Below, in pieces: positions 33,905 through 43,400 of a stretch of 64,000 bases of DNA. Each line of letters starts with the position of its first letter. The stretch's first letter is position 1. Source of the stretch: Silvibacterium bohemicum (GTDB taxonomy: Bacteria; Acidobacteriota; Terriglobia; Terriglobales; Acidobacteriaceae); NCBI RefSeq assembly GCF_001006305.1, contig NZ_LBHJ01000004.1, positions 1 through 64,000 of the forward strand, given 5' to 3'. The notes below the pieces were generated by a model that did no database searches, was not told where the DNA came from, and saw only the letters and a program-made list of their open reading frames with translations. The position numbers were made by a program, and so were the translations under genes.

Positions 33905-35653
33905 TTAGCGAAGTCCCAGCCTGAGCGGAAAGTCCTCCTCGTCTCCATCCAGATCTGCGCGGGCGATATGTTCGGCAATCGCGGCCTTATTGAATGAGTG
34001 AACGCCGAGGTGGATTGTCAGGATCATCAGCGCTGTGACAATCAGGTGAGAGTTTTGGCTTTCGATCCACGGTTCGAGGGCTACAGTGGCGAATACAATT
34101 GCCGGAAAGAAAGCCAGATATGGGATGAGGTGCAGCGTGAAGTTCGTCGTCGACGATGAGGATTTGTAGGTGAACGGGATTGTCTTTATATCGAAGAAAA
34201 ATGCATCCGTGAGCAGGATGCAAAGCCCAAATGCTACGACGACCTGGCCTATGAACGCTCGCCAATTCGGGTAAGAGTTGGGCATTACTATGGCCGCAAT
34301 TCCAAGTACGGCCAGGCTTAAGCCAGCAGCCCAACAGACGACCCACCTGCGCGCGGTAGCCAAATGCTCATGTTTTGCTTTCCCTGCAATGACTCGGAAT
34401 ACCCACGTTGCCTTCTGGTCAGCTGGGGACATGAACGTCATTCGAAAACCTGAAACAGTCCAGAAGGCAACGATGGGAAGCGCGGCCCGCAAACCATCAT
34501 GAGAGAAGGCGACGGCCAGGCGTTCGTGTTCGACATCGATTCGCAAAACAGCTGAAACAAGAAGCGCCAAACCTATACCGCCGTACATCACGAGATAAAA
34601 ACGATAACGCGCCACCCCGAGCAGCGTTTGACCAATGAAATGCCAAATCGCGCGCGCGGGCGCACTTCTAACAACGGTTGCGTGCAGTCCAATCCGTATC
34701 AACTTGCGGCGTTGCTCCTGGCGTGCCGCTATCCCTTCCATTAAGCCGCGAATCTTGCGCACGTAAGCGATCGGATAAAAGAGTACGGCCAGGAACGTTG
34801 TTGAGAGCGTGGCACACCACCCGATGTGAGCGAGCCGCACGAATGCAGGCGATGTGGCATGACCCTCGAGTATCTGCTGATAGATGCCTAGAAACCAGAG
34901 TGGCGGCAAACCGTACTCAACGCCCTGCTGAGACGTGATCAGCGCGCGGAGACTTCCAAACATCGCCGCATAAAGGAAGAGGATCGAGAGCAACGCTGCC
35001 ACCGAGGCGCCTTGCAGCCAGAGAGCGACCTTCCTGAATCCATGCTCCCCCAGCACCGCGAGAAGAATTCCTTGAAGGGAAAGAACACAGGTTGCGGCGA
35101 ATACTCCGCTGATTCCAACTGCAACGACATGAGCCAGCAGGAGCCTTCCTAAATGAGGTGGTTCTGTCGCCGCCGGAAGCACGAGCGGCGCAAGGAAATT
35201 GGAGTCCAACAAAAAGCCCGTGAGAAGAATGAGGACGGCCGCGATTCTCGCCCTGATCAGTCTTCCCTTCCGGAAAGGCAGCGTGGAGAGCACAAGGACG
35301 TCGAGCATATCTGGGAAAAAGAAATCCCACGCGAAGAAAGTAAGGATCCCAGTCGCCACGAAGGAATATAGGACGTAAAAATAATGATCTCCTACCTGTC
35401 CCCAATAGGGTCTCGTTCCGCGCGGAGGGTGGTACGGCGCATACAAATAGAGAGCCATCACAAATCCGGGAAGGCCAATGGCACAGGCCATCTGTACGAG
35501 TCGCGTTTTGGCGTCTACATCTAGACTCATCAACTCGTTATTGAAAAACCGCTCCAGAATATGGCGGACTAGCACCCAGAATTGCTGAGGCTGGTCAACT
35601 TTCGTCTGCGTGGTTCGCGCCAGCACGTCGAGCGAGAGTACAGAATTTTTCAT
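33905..35653 (-). CDS. Large ABC-2-like membrane protein (permease partner of the adjacent ATPase)
   Basis: Protein of 582 residues with about 12 hydrophobic helices and two long cytoplasmic stretches, for example HYFYVLYSFVATGILTFFAWD, LSFVF-free FGLCILLTDAFFFDIKTIPF and LFFPAIVFATVALEPWI. No periplasmic MacB core. It begins 23 bases after the ATPase gene and is surely in the same operon, so it should be the membrane subunit of an ABC exporter. I do not recognise a characterised family. It ends with an acidic tail, DLDGDEEDFPLRL. Confidence 0.75.
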   Translation of the reverse strand: MKNSVLSLDVLARTTQTKVDQPQQFWVLVRHILERFFNNELMSLDVDAKTRLVQMACAIGLPGFVMALYLYAPYHPPRGTRPYWGQVGDHYFYVLYSFVATGILTFFAWDFFFPDMLDVLVLSTLPFRKGRLIRARIAAVLILLTGFLLDSNFLAPLVLPAATEPPHLGRLLLAHVVAVGISGVFAATCVLSLQGILLAVLGEHGFRKVALWLQGASVAALLSILFLYAAMFGSLRALITSQQGVEYGLPPLWFLGIYQQILEGHATSPAFVRLAHIGWCATLSTTFLAVLFYPIAYVRKIRGLMEGIAARQEQRRKLIRIGLHATVVRSAPARAIWHFIGQTLLGVARYRFYLVMYGGIGLALLVSAVLRIDVEHERLAVAFSHDGLRAALPIVAFWTVSGFRMTFMSPADQKATWVFRVIAGKAKHEHLATARRWVVCWAAGLSLAVLGIAAIVMPNSYPNWRAFIGQVVVAFGLCILLTDAFFFDIKTIPFTYKSSSSTTNFTLHLIPYLAFFPAIVFATVALEPWIESQNSHLIVTALMILTIHLGVHSFNKAAIAEHIARADLDGDEEDFPLRLGLR

Positions 35654-35675
35654 GCGAACAACACCTCTTAGCTGT

Positions 35676-36470
35676 TCAGTGATTTGCGACCTGCATTACG
35701 GCAACCATTTCGCTGGCAATCGATTTTGTATCCTGCTGCTCGACCAGTTGCGCGAAGACACGCTCCAGACTGGATAACTGCATCACCCGCGTCAATTCCA
35801 ACGGCGGCGCATCTGCCAGAATTTTCCCTTTCGAGATCACGAGTACCCGAGTGCAAAGCTGCTCTACGATCTCGAGTACATGAGAGATGTAGAAAATGGC
35901 CTTTCCGCTTGCGGCGAGCTCCTGCAGGAGATCTTTGAATAGACGGGCAGAAAGAATGTCCAAGCCGGATAACGGCTCATCGAAAACAAGAAGCTTCGGA
36001 TCATGGAACAAGGCGGCAGCCATGAGCACCCGCTGTCTCATGCCTTTCGAGTAAAGCGACATGGGGGAGTGCCGCCACGATTCCAACCCGAGAAGCCGAA
36101 GCATACCGTTCGCCTTGATATCGATTGTCTTCTCGCTCATTCCACGCAGTCGCCCTACTAATTGCAGATACTCCATCCCCGACATGTAGGCATAGAGGTG
36201 CGCTTCTTCGGGGATATATCCGAGCGATTCCCGATAGCGAGGGAGATCATCCCTGATATTCCGACCGTTGAACAGCACGCGGCCGTCACTTGGCTGTAAA
36301 AGTCCAGTGATGATTTTGACCGTAGTCGATTTGCCGGAACCGTTTGTTCCGAGATATCCGACGATCTCGCCGGCGCGGAGACAAAAGCTCACATTCTGAA
36401 TTGCCGGAATGTTGCGATAACTTTTTGACAGGTTTTCAACCTTGAGCATGGCCACGTCAGAGATCTCCAT
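35676..36470 (-). CDS. ABC transporter ATP-binding protein
   Basis: ATPase of 264 residues from the ATG at 36470; another ATG at 36449 (MLKVENLSKSY) is equally plausible. Walker A is GTNGSGKST, the signature is the variant YSKGMRQRV, Walker B is LLVFDEPLSGLD, and the H-loop follows as FYISHVLE. It resembles the ABC-2/CcmA group that powers drug or lipid exporters. It is divergent from the PadR gene, with a shared 11-bp inverted repeat between them, which suggests PadR control. Confidence 0.93.
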   Translation of the reverse strand: MEISDVAMLKVENLSKSYRNIPAIQNVSFCLRAGEIVGYLGTNGSGKSTTVKIITGLLQPSDGRVLFNGRNIRDDLPRYRESLGYIPEEAHLYAYMSGMEYLQLVGRLRGMSEKTIDIKANGMLRLLGLESWRHSPMSLYSKGMRQRVLMAAALFHDPKLLVFDEPLSGLDILSARLFKDLLQELAASGKAIFYISHVLEIVEQLCTRVLVISKGKILADAPPLELTRVMQLSSLERVFAQLVEQQDTKSIASEMVAVMQVANH

Positions 36471-36474
36471 GCAC

Positions 36475-36523
36475 CCTATGTAGCATACTTCTATCGACCT
36501 AGGCAAGAAGCTTGCTACATAGG
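36475..36523. promoter_or_regulatory. Inverted-repeat operator candidate between ABC and PadR genes
   Basis: CCTATGTAGCA (36475-36485) and TGCTACATAGG (36513-36523) are perfect 11-base inverted copies separated by 27 bases. They contain the ATGTA/TACAT half sites typical of PadR operators and sit between the two divergent starts. This is strong evidence of a regulatory site; the identity of the binder is inferred. Confidence 0.7.
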
Positions 36524-36535
36524 TAAAATGCCGTC

Positions 36536-36853
36536 ATGCCGGTAGAGCCTAAACTCTCACACACCGCGGCCATGATTCTTCAGGCCATTCACACGGGCCG
36601 AATTTACGGATTTAGTGTGATGGAGGCGACGGGCCTTCCCAGCGGAACCGTCTATCCGGCGATGCGCAGGCTAGAACGCGACGAACTGATTGTGTCGAAG
36701 TGGGAGCAGCAGTCGATCGCGGACGCTGAACAACGGCCGCTCCGCAAATATTACAAACTCACACGCGCAGGAAAATCCGCGCTCGAAGGTCTTTACAAGC
36801 GTTACCCACTGCTTGAAAGAATGCTGCCTTCGCCTGAGGAGCAGAAGGCATGA
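36536..36853 (+). CDS. PadR-family transcriptional regulator
   Basis: Winged-helix regulator of 105 residues: LSHTAAMILQAIHTGRIYGF, SGTVYPAMRRLERDELIVS (recognition helix and wing) and KYYKLTRAGKSALEGLYKR. PadR proteins usually repress neighbouring transporter genes and release DNA on binding small ligands. The gene overlaps the next by four bases (ATGA) and is divergent from the ABC ATPase with a shared inverted repeat. Confidence 0.94.
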   Translation: MPVEPKLSHTAAMILQAIHTGRIYGFSVMEATGLPSGTVYPAMRRLERDELIVSKWEQQSIADAEQRPLRKYYKLTRAGKSALEGLYKRYPLLERMLPSPEEQKA

Positions 36854-38346
36854 CGCCATCTTCACGTCGCCTCTCGCAAGTTGCAGCATATGCGCTTCTA
36901 CGCACGGCATCTGCGCTGGTTCCCAGGCGACAGAGGGCCGAATGGCTGGCGGAATGGCGTGCAGAGCTTTGGCATGTGTGCCATGAAGATAAGAATATTT
37001 GGCCGGGAATCACTTTTTCCGCCGGCGCCTTTCAAGATGCACTTTATTTCCGCAGAACGGGTGGTAGCGGCGTGACGATGCCGACCGCTCCGCGCGGTTC
37101 GGCCGCACGATGCCTGGGCGCATTGTTCGTCGGCGCATTCGTTGGGCTTGTGATTTGCATCGCTCTCCCCAATGCGCATGAAGCGCTGCTGCAGTTCCAC
37201 TCTCGAAATTCTGACTCCGTTTGGATATCCGGAGATGGCTATCACGGAGTTGAAATCCCGACCGTCCGTATTGCCGACTATCGGCAATGGACCGTAGAGA
37301 CTCATCGGCTATTTACTGAACTCGCTTTCTATCAACCGGCGGTCAAGAGAATCCATGTCGATCATTACGACGTCGATGGGATATCCGTAGCCCGTTCCAG
37401 CCCTAACTTGATAGATTTTATGGACCTGCCCCCGACGGTAAAAGATGCGATTCGCATTCGGCCCTCGGCCTTACCGCAGCTCTTCCTCACCGAAAAAACC
37501 TGGCAGCAATCTTTCCACCGCGATCCCAATCTCATTGGACGAAGCATTGAAGTTGGTGGTCAATGGGTGACGGTCGCGGGGATACTGCCGAACGCTATCT
37601 GGCCATTCCCGTCGCAGATCGATGGGTGGCTATCCGAGAATCAGACATGGCTCGATAGTCTCGGCGCGCGTACCAAGGGATTTGTCATCGCATTCATCAA
37701 TCCAGACGGAATTGCAGCGGCATACGGCCCGCGGTGGTTCATGACTGTTCCCGGGCCTGAGAGGAGCTTCGAGCAGTTCGACTGCATCGCTCTCTCGGAG
37801 ATATTCAACCTGCCGCGCTTCATTCTCGTTTATACGCTGGTCCTGGCCATCGCAGCTCTTCCTGCAACCACGCCGGTGCCATTAGGTGAGTATCCAAGCC
37901 ATTCAAACTCCAGCTCCCAATCGGCGTCATACTTACGCTGGTTTTTTCTGGTTGCGAAACTTGCACTTGTTGTCGCGGCCGTCTGTTTCTGGTCAATTGC
38001 TATCGCTTACTTCGTGAACCCAATTGGTTCGTCCTTATCTATCTATATTTTGATCGCTCTCTCGTTTACGGGATTTCTATTATCCTTCCGCTGGGCGTGG
38101 CAAGACCAGCGCAAACGCTGCCCTGTTTGCCTCCGCCTCTTATCGAATCCAGCCCGCGTTGGTCAGGCCTCGCGCAATTTCCTCGCATGGAATGGCACTG
38201 AGTGGATCTGCGCTCAAGGACATGGTCTCCTGCATGTTCCGGAGCTTTCCACCAGCTGGCGGAGTTCGCAATGCTGGCTGTATCTTGATCCGTCATGGCG
38301 TTCTCTGTTTGCTGGCGCCTACTCGCGGCCCTCGAGCATGCGTTAG
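36850..38346 (+). CDS. Degenerate ADOP-like protein: permease-prefix domain, MacB-like core, zinc-ribbon-like tail
   Basis: Protein of 498 residues. The N-terminus (LRTASALVPRRQRAEWLAEW) matches the prefix domain found ahead of ADOP permeases. A single helix (LGALFVGAFVGLVICIALPN) leads to a periplasmic MacB-core-like part with FLTEKTWQQSFHRDPNLIGR and GGQWVTVAGILPN. Then come four helices, and a C-terminal CPVCLRLL...C motif plus WICAQGHG. FtsX helix repeats of true ADOPs are absent, so it cannot be a normal permease. It is translationally coupled to PadR. It could be a sensor, a relic, or an accessory protein; the function is unknown. Confidence 0.7.
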   Translation: MTPSSRRLSQVAAYALLRTASALVPRRQRAEWLAEWRAELWHVCHEDKNIWPGITFSAGAFQDALYFRRTGGSGVTMPTAPRGSAARCLGALFVGAFVGLVICIALPNAHEALLQFHSRNSDSVWISGDGYHGVEIPTVRIADYRQWTVETHRLFTELAFYQPAVKRIHVDHYDVDGISVARSSPNLIDFMDLPPTVKDAIRIRPSALPQLFLTEKTWQQSFHRDPNLIGRSIEVGGQWVTVAGILPNAIWPFPSQIDGWLSENQTWLDSLGARTKGFVIAFINPDGIAAAYGPRWFMTVPGPERSFEQFDCIALSEIFNLPRFILVYTLVLAIAALPATTPVPLGEYPSHSNSSSQSASYLRWFFLVAKLALVVAAVCFWSIAIAYFVNPIGSSLSIYILIALSFTGFLLSFRWAWQDQRKRCPVCLRLLSNPARVGQASRNFLAWNGTEWICAQGHGLLHVPELSTSWRSSQCWLYLDPSWRSLFAGAYSRPSSMR

Positions 38347-38361
38347 ATCACGCTCCAAGGA

Positions 38362-38397
38362 AAAGATCGCGTCCTGTTTCCGCAAGACGCGATCTTT
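38362..38397. terminator. Long perfect hairpin between convergent genes
   Basis: AAAGATCGCGTC (38362-38373) and GACGCGATCTTT (38386-38397) form a perfect 12-bp stem with a 12-base loop, between the degenerate permease gene and the S9 peptidase gene. A/T-rich stem ends give a U-tract for both directions, so it is a good bidirectional terminator. Confidence 0.8.
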
Positions 38398-38404
38398 ACA
38401 TGTG

Positions 38405-40381
38405 CTACTGAGCGGAGTCAGGTTTGAGGTACTTGTTGAGAAATGCCAGTTCACGCTCGTCAGCATCTTTGCGATGCTCCCGCTGTTGGAAGCCATGACC
38501 TTCGTGCGGATACGTAATATACGTGAAGGTCTTCCCTTCTTGCTTGAGGGCAGCGGCGAACTCCTGCGACTCCTGAGGGGGCACCTGAGGATCTTCTTCG
38601 CCATGCAGGATCAGCAACGGCGTTTTGATTCGCGCTACATCCGGAAGCACATTTGCTTTGCGATAAACCGCGGGCTTCAGCTCTGGAGGGCCGCCCATCT
38701 TCGTCTCCCAGCGAATAGCTGAGTTGCGATTGGTGTAGCGCAGAAACAATGCGCGATCGACGACTCCGAACTTCTCAATGCCCACAGCGAAGAGATCAGG
38801 ATATTTGGATACGGCATTGGCAACGACCGTGCCGCCGTGGCTGCCTCCTGAGATGCCGACGCGCTTGGGATCAGTGAGGCCGGCATCGACGAGATACTGT
38901 ACCGATGCCGCGATATCATCGATCTCCCCGCCGCCGGAGTCTTCGACATTGGCGTTGCGAAAGCGCTCGCCATAACCCGTGCTGCCGCGGAAGTTCGGCT
39001 CAAGTACGACATATCCCTGATCGGCCAGAAATGCTGACCACGGCGAAACGCTGAGGCCCACTTGGCCTTCGGGACCGCCGTGCGCCAGGATCACGGCCGG
39101 ATAGCGAGTGCCAGCATGGTAGTCAACAGGTTTGTAGAGAATGCCCGCAAGCGGCAGGCCGTCCTTTCCTTTGTAGCGCACAACTTCAGGCGTAATGCCA
39201 AGCTGTTCGAACTTCGAAGGACGGATCGCTCCCAACAGACGCGGTTGATCCTTTCCGCTCGCGGCCGCAACGTATGCCGCCGATGCTCCCAGCGTGGAGC
39301 GCCATTGAAAATGGATGCTCTCGCTGTTCGTTGTCCAGAGCGGGTCGAGCTCAAAGCCTGCCAGCTGAGTGAGACGATGCGGCTCTCCACCAGCAGCCGG
39401 AACAACCCAGATATGCCTCTCCTCGGGAAGATCGCGGTTCGACACAAATGCGATCCACTTTCCATCGGGCGAATAAACAGGCTCTTCGTCTTCGCCCGTT
39501 CCATACGTCAACTGCCTGGGCTTGCCGCCTTTGGAGGGTATCAGCCATATCTTGTCCCAGTGCGTTTCCTGCAGCACCACAGCGAGCGTGCTGCTGTCCG
39601 GTGACCATGCAGCGGTATTGATGGCCCACGCGCCTCCCGGATCGTTCTTCGCGATGTAGATATCCAGGGACGCGCCCGCTGCAGTGCCTGTCTTCTGGTC
39701 GAAGGGAAGCACCTTCAACTTACCCGAAAAGAATTCTCTCGATCGCTCGGTGTAGGAAATACGAGTTCCATCGGGAGACCATAGAGGCCGCGAATCGAAG
39801 CGGTCAGAAGATACCGCATCGCCTTTGTCCACCGCTGTATTCGCGATGATGTCCTTGCCGTGATAAATCTCGGTTGCGGCCAGCAGGTTAAGTATCTTTC
39901 CGTCCTGGCTCACGACATACAGCTCGTTGTATCCCTTGCGTCCTGACTCGTAGAGGATCCAGTTTCCGTTTGGGTTCCACTGCGGATGATGATCCGTAGC
40001 TCCACGCGGATCGCCCGGCCCGACAGGATCGTGCGTCAACTGCAGTGATTCTCCTCCCGCCAACGCAACGACCCATACCTGTCCCTGACTCACATAAGCG
40101 ATCTGCCGGCCGTCTGGAGATAACGCAAGCTCCGACTTAGGCTCCTGCGATGAGGTGAGCACCCTCTCAGCGCTTCCATCCGCCGGCTTCAAAGCAATCT
40201 GTCCGCGTTCCTGGACCACTGTGTATTTACCGTCAGGAGTTATCTCCCCCTCGGCGCTCCGTCGTCCATAGCCGGCGCCGGAGAGGCTGGGGTTCAGTAA
40301 GTCATCAATGGTAAGTTTTCCCGCCTGTCCAATAAGAAGCGCGGGATAAAGCAGCGCAAGTGCAAGCACACTCTTTCGCAT
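38405..40381 (-). CDS. S9-family prolyl oligopeptidase-like peptidase
   Basis: Exported serine peptidase of 658 residues from the ATG at 40381 (GAGG upstream); a longer frame adds a non-signal N-terminus. The signal peptide is KSVLALALLYPALLIGQ. A seven-bladed WD40-like/TolB beta-propeller (repeats such as SPDGRQIAYVSQGQVW and YSPDGKWIAFVSNRD) is followed by an alpha/beta hydrolase with nucleophile GISGGSHGG, Asp in HGEEDPQVP and His in YPHEGHGF. It should cleave short peptides, perhaps dipeptides. It is the next gene after the TonB receptor on the same strand. Confidence 0.94.
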   Translation of the reverse strand: MRKSVLALALLYPALLIGQAGKLTIDDLLNPSLSGAGYGRRSAEGEITPDGKYTVVQERGQIALKPADGSAERVLTSSQEPKSELALSPDGRQIAYVSQGQVWVVALAGGESLQLTHDPVGPGDPRGATDHHPQWNPNGNWILYESGRKGYNELYVVSQDGKILNLLAATEIYHGKDIIANTAVDKGDAVSSDRFDSRPLWSPDGTRISYTERSREFFSGKLKVLPFDQKTGTAAGASLDIYIAKNDPGGAWAINTAAWSPDSSTLAVVLQETHWDKIWLIPSKGGKPRQLTYGTGEDEEPVYSPDGKWIAFVSNRDLPEERHIWVVPAAGGEPHRLTQLAGFELDPLWTTNSESIHFQWRSTLGASAAYVAAASGKDQPRLLGAIRPSKFEQLGITPEVVRYKGKDGLPLAGILYKPVDYHAGTRYPAVILAHGGPEGQVGLSVSPWSAFLADQGYVVLEPNFRGSTGYGERFRNANVEDSGGGEIDDIAASVQYLVDAGLTDPKRVGISGGSHGGTVVANAVSKYPDLFAVGIEKFGVVDRALFLRYTNRNSAIRWETKMGGPPELKPAVYRKANVLPDVARIKTPLLILHGEEDPQVPPQESQEFAAALKQEGKTFTYITYPHEGHGFQQREHRKDADERELAFLNKYLKPDSAQ

Positions 40382-40405
40382 AGCAGCCCTCAATTCTTTC
40401 TCGAA

Positions 40406-40435
40406 GGGCCGTTCGCGCTCTGTGCGCAACGGCCC
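40406..40435 (-). terminator. Hairpin after the second TonB-dependent receptor gene
   Basis: GGGCCGTT (40406-40413) pairs with AACGGCCC (40428-40435); inside it GCGC (40415-40418) pairs with GCGC (40424-40427). The whole stem lies between the receptor stop and the S9 peptidase start. It is a terminator or attenuator without a clear T tract. Confidence 0.55.
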
Positions 40436-40449
40436 CGAATGTGGTTGGT

Positions 40450-43400
40450 TTAGAAGACGAACTTGCCGAAGACAACTAGCACGCGTCCGGAAACGATAGC
40501 TCCCTGCCCGGTGCCGTAAATACTGGTCGGCACGCTCACATCGGTCGTGACTGTGCCCAGCGTCTGCCCTTTGTTTACATCCGAGTTCGGCAATCCGAAA
40601 TTGGGATGGTTCAGCAGGTTATAGGCATCGGCGCCGAGTTCGAAACGGGTGCTCTCCGTCACTGTAATCTCTTTGGCAAGCTGGGATGAAATGGAGAAGA
40701 AGCCCGGACCATAGAAGCTGTTCGGCTTCGTATTGCCCCAGTCCGTCTGCGTTGCTGCTGTCTCGAAGTCGCTGGTGCTCAAGCAGGGCGTATGTACCGC
40801 CGAGCTGCCGCAATGGACTCCGATCACGGATGGGTTTGCCGTGTCCGCAAGTACGGTTCCGCTGAACGAACTCGAAAAGACATTCTTGGCGCTGATTCCA
40901 CTGTCCGTCACCGTGAAGGGACGTCCGCTGTAGAGGTAAATCTTGCCTCCGAATTTCCATCCGCTCAGCGTTTTTTTCAACAGAGTCCGACTCAGCGTGG
41001 GTGTCGTGTATACGAGGTCCGCCGTGAAGTTGCTCCGTGTATCGAAGGCCGTGGCGCCATAGCCATCCGTCACCTTGCCGACAGGCGTTCCTCCGTTCAA
41101 TGCATATACGGTCGGATTGTAGATGGCTCCTGACGCAGCAGTCGTGCCAGCGCCCGGTCCAAGCTGCAAGGCTTTGCTCCACGTATAACTGGCTTGGCCT
41201 TGCAGTCCGCCTGCGAAAGAGTGCCGTTCCAGAACCGTCACTCCGTTGTAGTTTGAATAGCCGTTAGCGAAAATCTGGGTCACTGTCGAGAAGCGGGGAT
41301 CGGGGATGCCGGTTGGCAATCCGCCGTATCCATTCGTAGCCCAGCCGTTGGCGCCAGTGTTCGAAAGTGGCTCATCGTATCCATGATTGCCCGCGTAAGA
41401 AATCGTCGCCACGTCGTGACGCGTTAATGGCTGCTCGACCTCGAGACTCCACTCCAGCGTTTTGATGGTGTGGTAGTTGTCCGGGTTTACATAAAGCGTA
41501 GGCGTAGAGAAGGTCACGCCAGCGGGAACAGCAGCCTTGAGTTGATTGAGTGTGTCGCCGGCTGAGAATCCTGCCTGGAACGCGGCGTTCGAAGCAGCCG
41601 CGGTCGCCTGCGATGTTCCCGCCGTGGGAGATAGACCGACAATTCCATTCGTAACTTTGGGCGCAAATTTGTTTGGCGGATTGCCGTAGACGTTCGCGGC
41701 GATATTGGCCGGGATGGTATTTGCAAAGAGCCCGACACCGCCGCGCACAACAGTCTTGCCTTCGCCGATTGGTGACCAGGCAAAGGCGAATCGAGGCTCA
41801 ACGATGACGCCTTCAAAGGACTTGAAGTCCTGCTGTACTCCTGTTTGAAGCGTTGCGTTATAAGGAATAGTGCTGCCGGCCTGGTAGCCATTGGCGAGGA
41901 ATTCCGTATTCGCCCGGGAATAGCACTTTTCTTTGCACCATGGATTGCCCTGGTATTCGAAGCGCGCTCCGTAAGTAAGATTTAAATTCTTGAGAATCTT
42001 CCACTCATCCTGACCATAAAAGCCGAGGGAGTCGACGCGCAAATGAACCGTGGGTATCAGAGGAAATGACTGGGTAAAGCTGTTGTAGTTGCTGGGGTCT
42101 GAGATGTTGCCGTGCGCAAAGTCGGAGACGCTGCCGAAGTTGTAGTCGCCAATGATTGTGCCCGTCTGATTCGCGGTGCTAGTGATGCGGTTATTCCGAT
42201 TGTTCACGCCAAACTGAAGCGTGTGACGGCCATGCTCCCACGACAAATCGTCGATGATGCCAAGTTGTTGGCCGAGTCGCCCTTCGGGTGCGGCCGGGCC
42301 GAGATTTTGAAAGCCCGCATTCCCTGCGCCGCCATCGCTGAAGCCTGTCGCGCCCGTGGTTCCATTCGTAAATGAAACTGGAAGAAGCTTCTGTGCCTCC
42401 TGAAAATTGCTGGAGCCGAAAAACACAGCGGAATAGTAGTTGCCATTCAAAATAAAGTTATTCACCAGCCGCGGTGTAATCACATAGGTGTAGTTCAACT
42501 GCGGAATTACCCAGGGCTGAGGACTTACTCCGCTGAAGAGCGGATTGATTGGGCTGGTGCCGCTTGCCTGCACGCCCGCGTCGCGGCTGATGCGAAAGTA
42601 GAGCTTCTGCTGGGTGTTGATGTTGTAGTCGATGCGCAGGCTGGTGAGGTATTCGGTGTTGACGCTCGAGGCCGTCGATACGAATGCGACGGCGCAAGGG
42701 AAGCCGCTGGCTCCGCCAAATGTTGTCCCGCCGCCACCCGGAACCGGTACGCCGGAGAGCCCGTTGTTCTTGCCGCAACCCTGATTACCTGTACCATCCT
42801 GCAGTTGCCCGGGACCGTTCGTCACAGCCACCGCACGGCTAAGGCCAGGCGCGTTGTTATAGAGACTGAACAGCTGCTGATAATACGGAAGCGACGCCGC
42901 GGGCACATTCGCCAATACATACGTCTGCAGCGCCGGGGATGGAATCGATACGACCTGGTTGGTGGGCAGCGCGTAGCGTAATCCTTCATAGTTGAAGAAG
43001 AACGACAGCTTGTCTTTGAGAATTGGACCGCCGACCGACCCGGCATACTGGTTTGCCACCGCACGGCCGCGCGGAGTATGTGTGGCATTGCTGAAATAAT
43101 CATTCGCATTCAGCACATCGCCGTTGTAGTTTTCAACCAGGTTTCCGTGAAACCGATTGGTTCCGGATTTACTGATGTAATTCACCTGCGCTCCGGCCAT
43201 CCGTCCATACTGTGCACTGTAGGCGTTGGTGATCACCGAGGCCTCGGCAACATCGTTCTGACCAAGCGTGTTGTTGCTGGAACCGGACTTATTATTGTTG
43301 CCGTAAGGCTCGACAATGTCCGCTCCGTTGTAGGTGAAGAGCACAGAGCTGAAAGGCAGGCCGTTGACGTTGAAGTTGTTATTTCCTCCGCCCACGTTCA

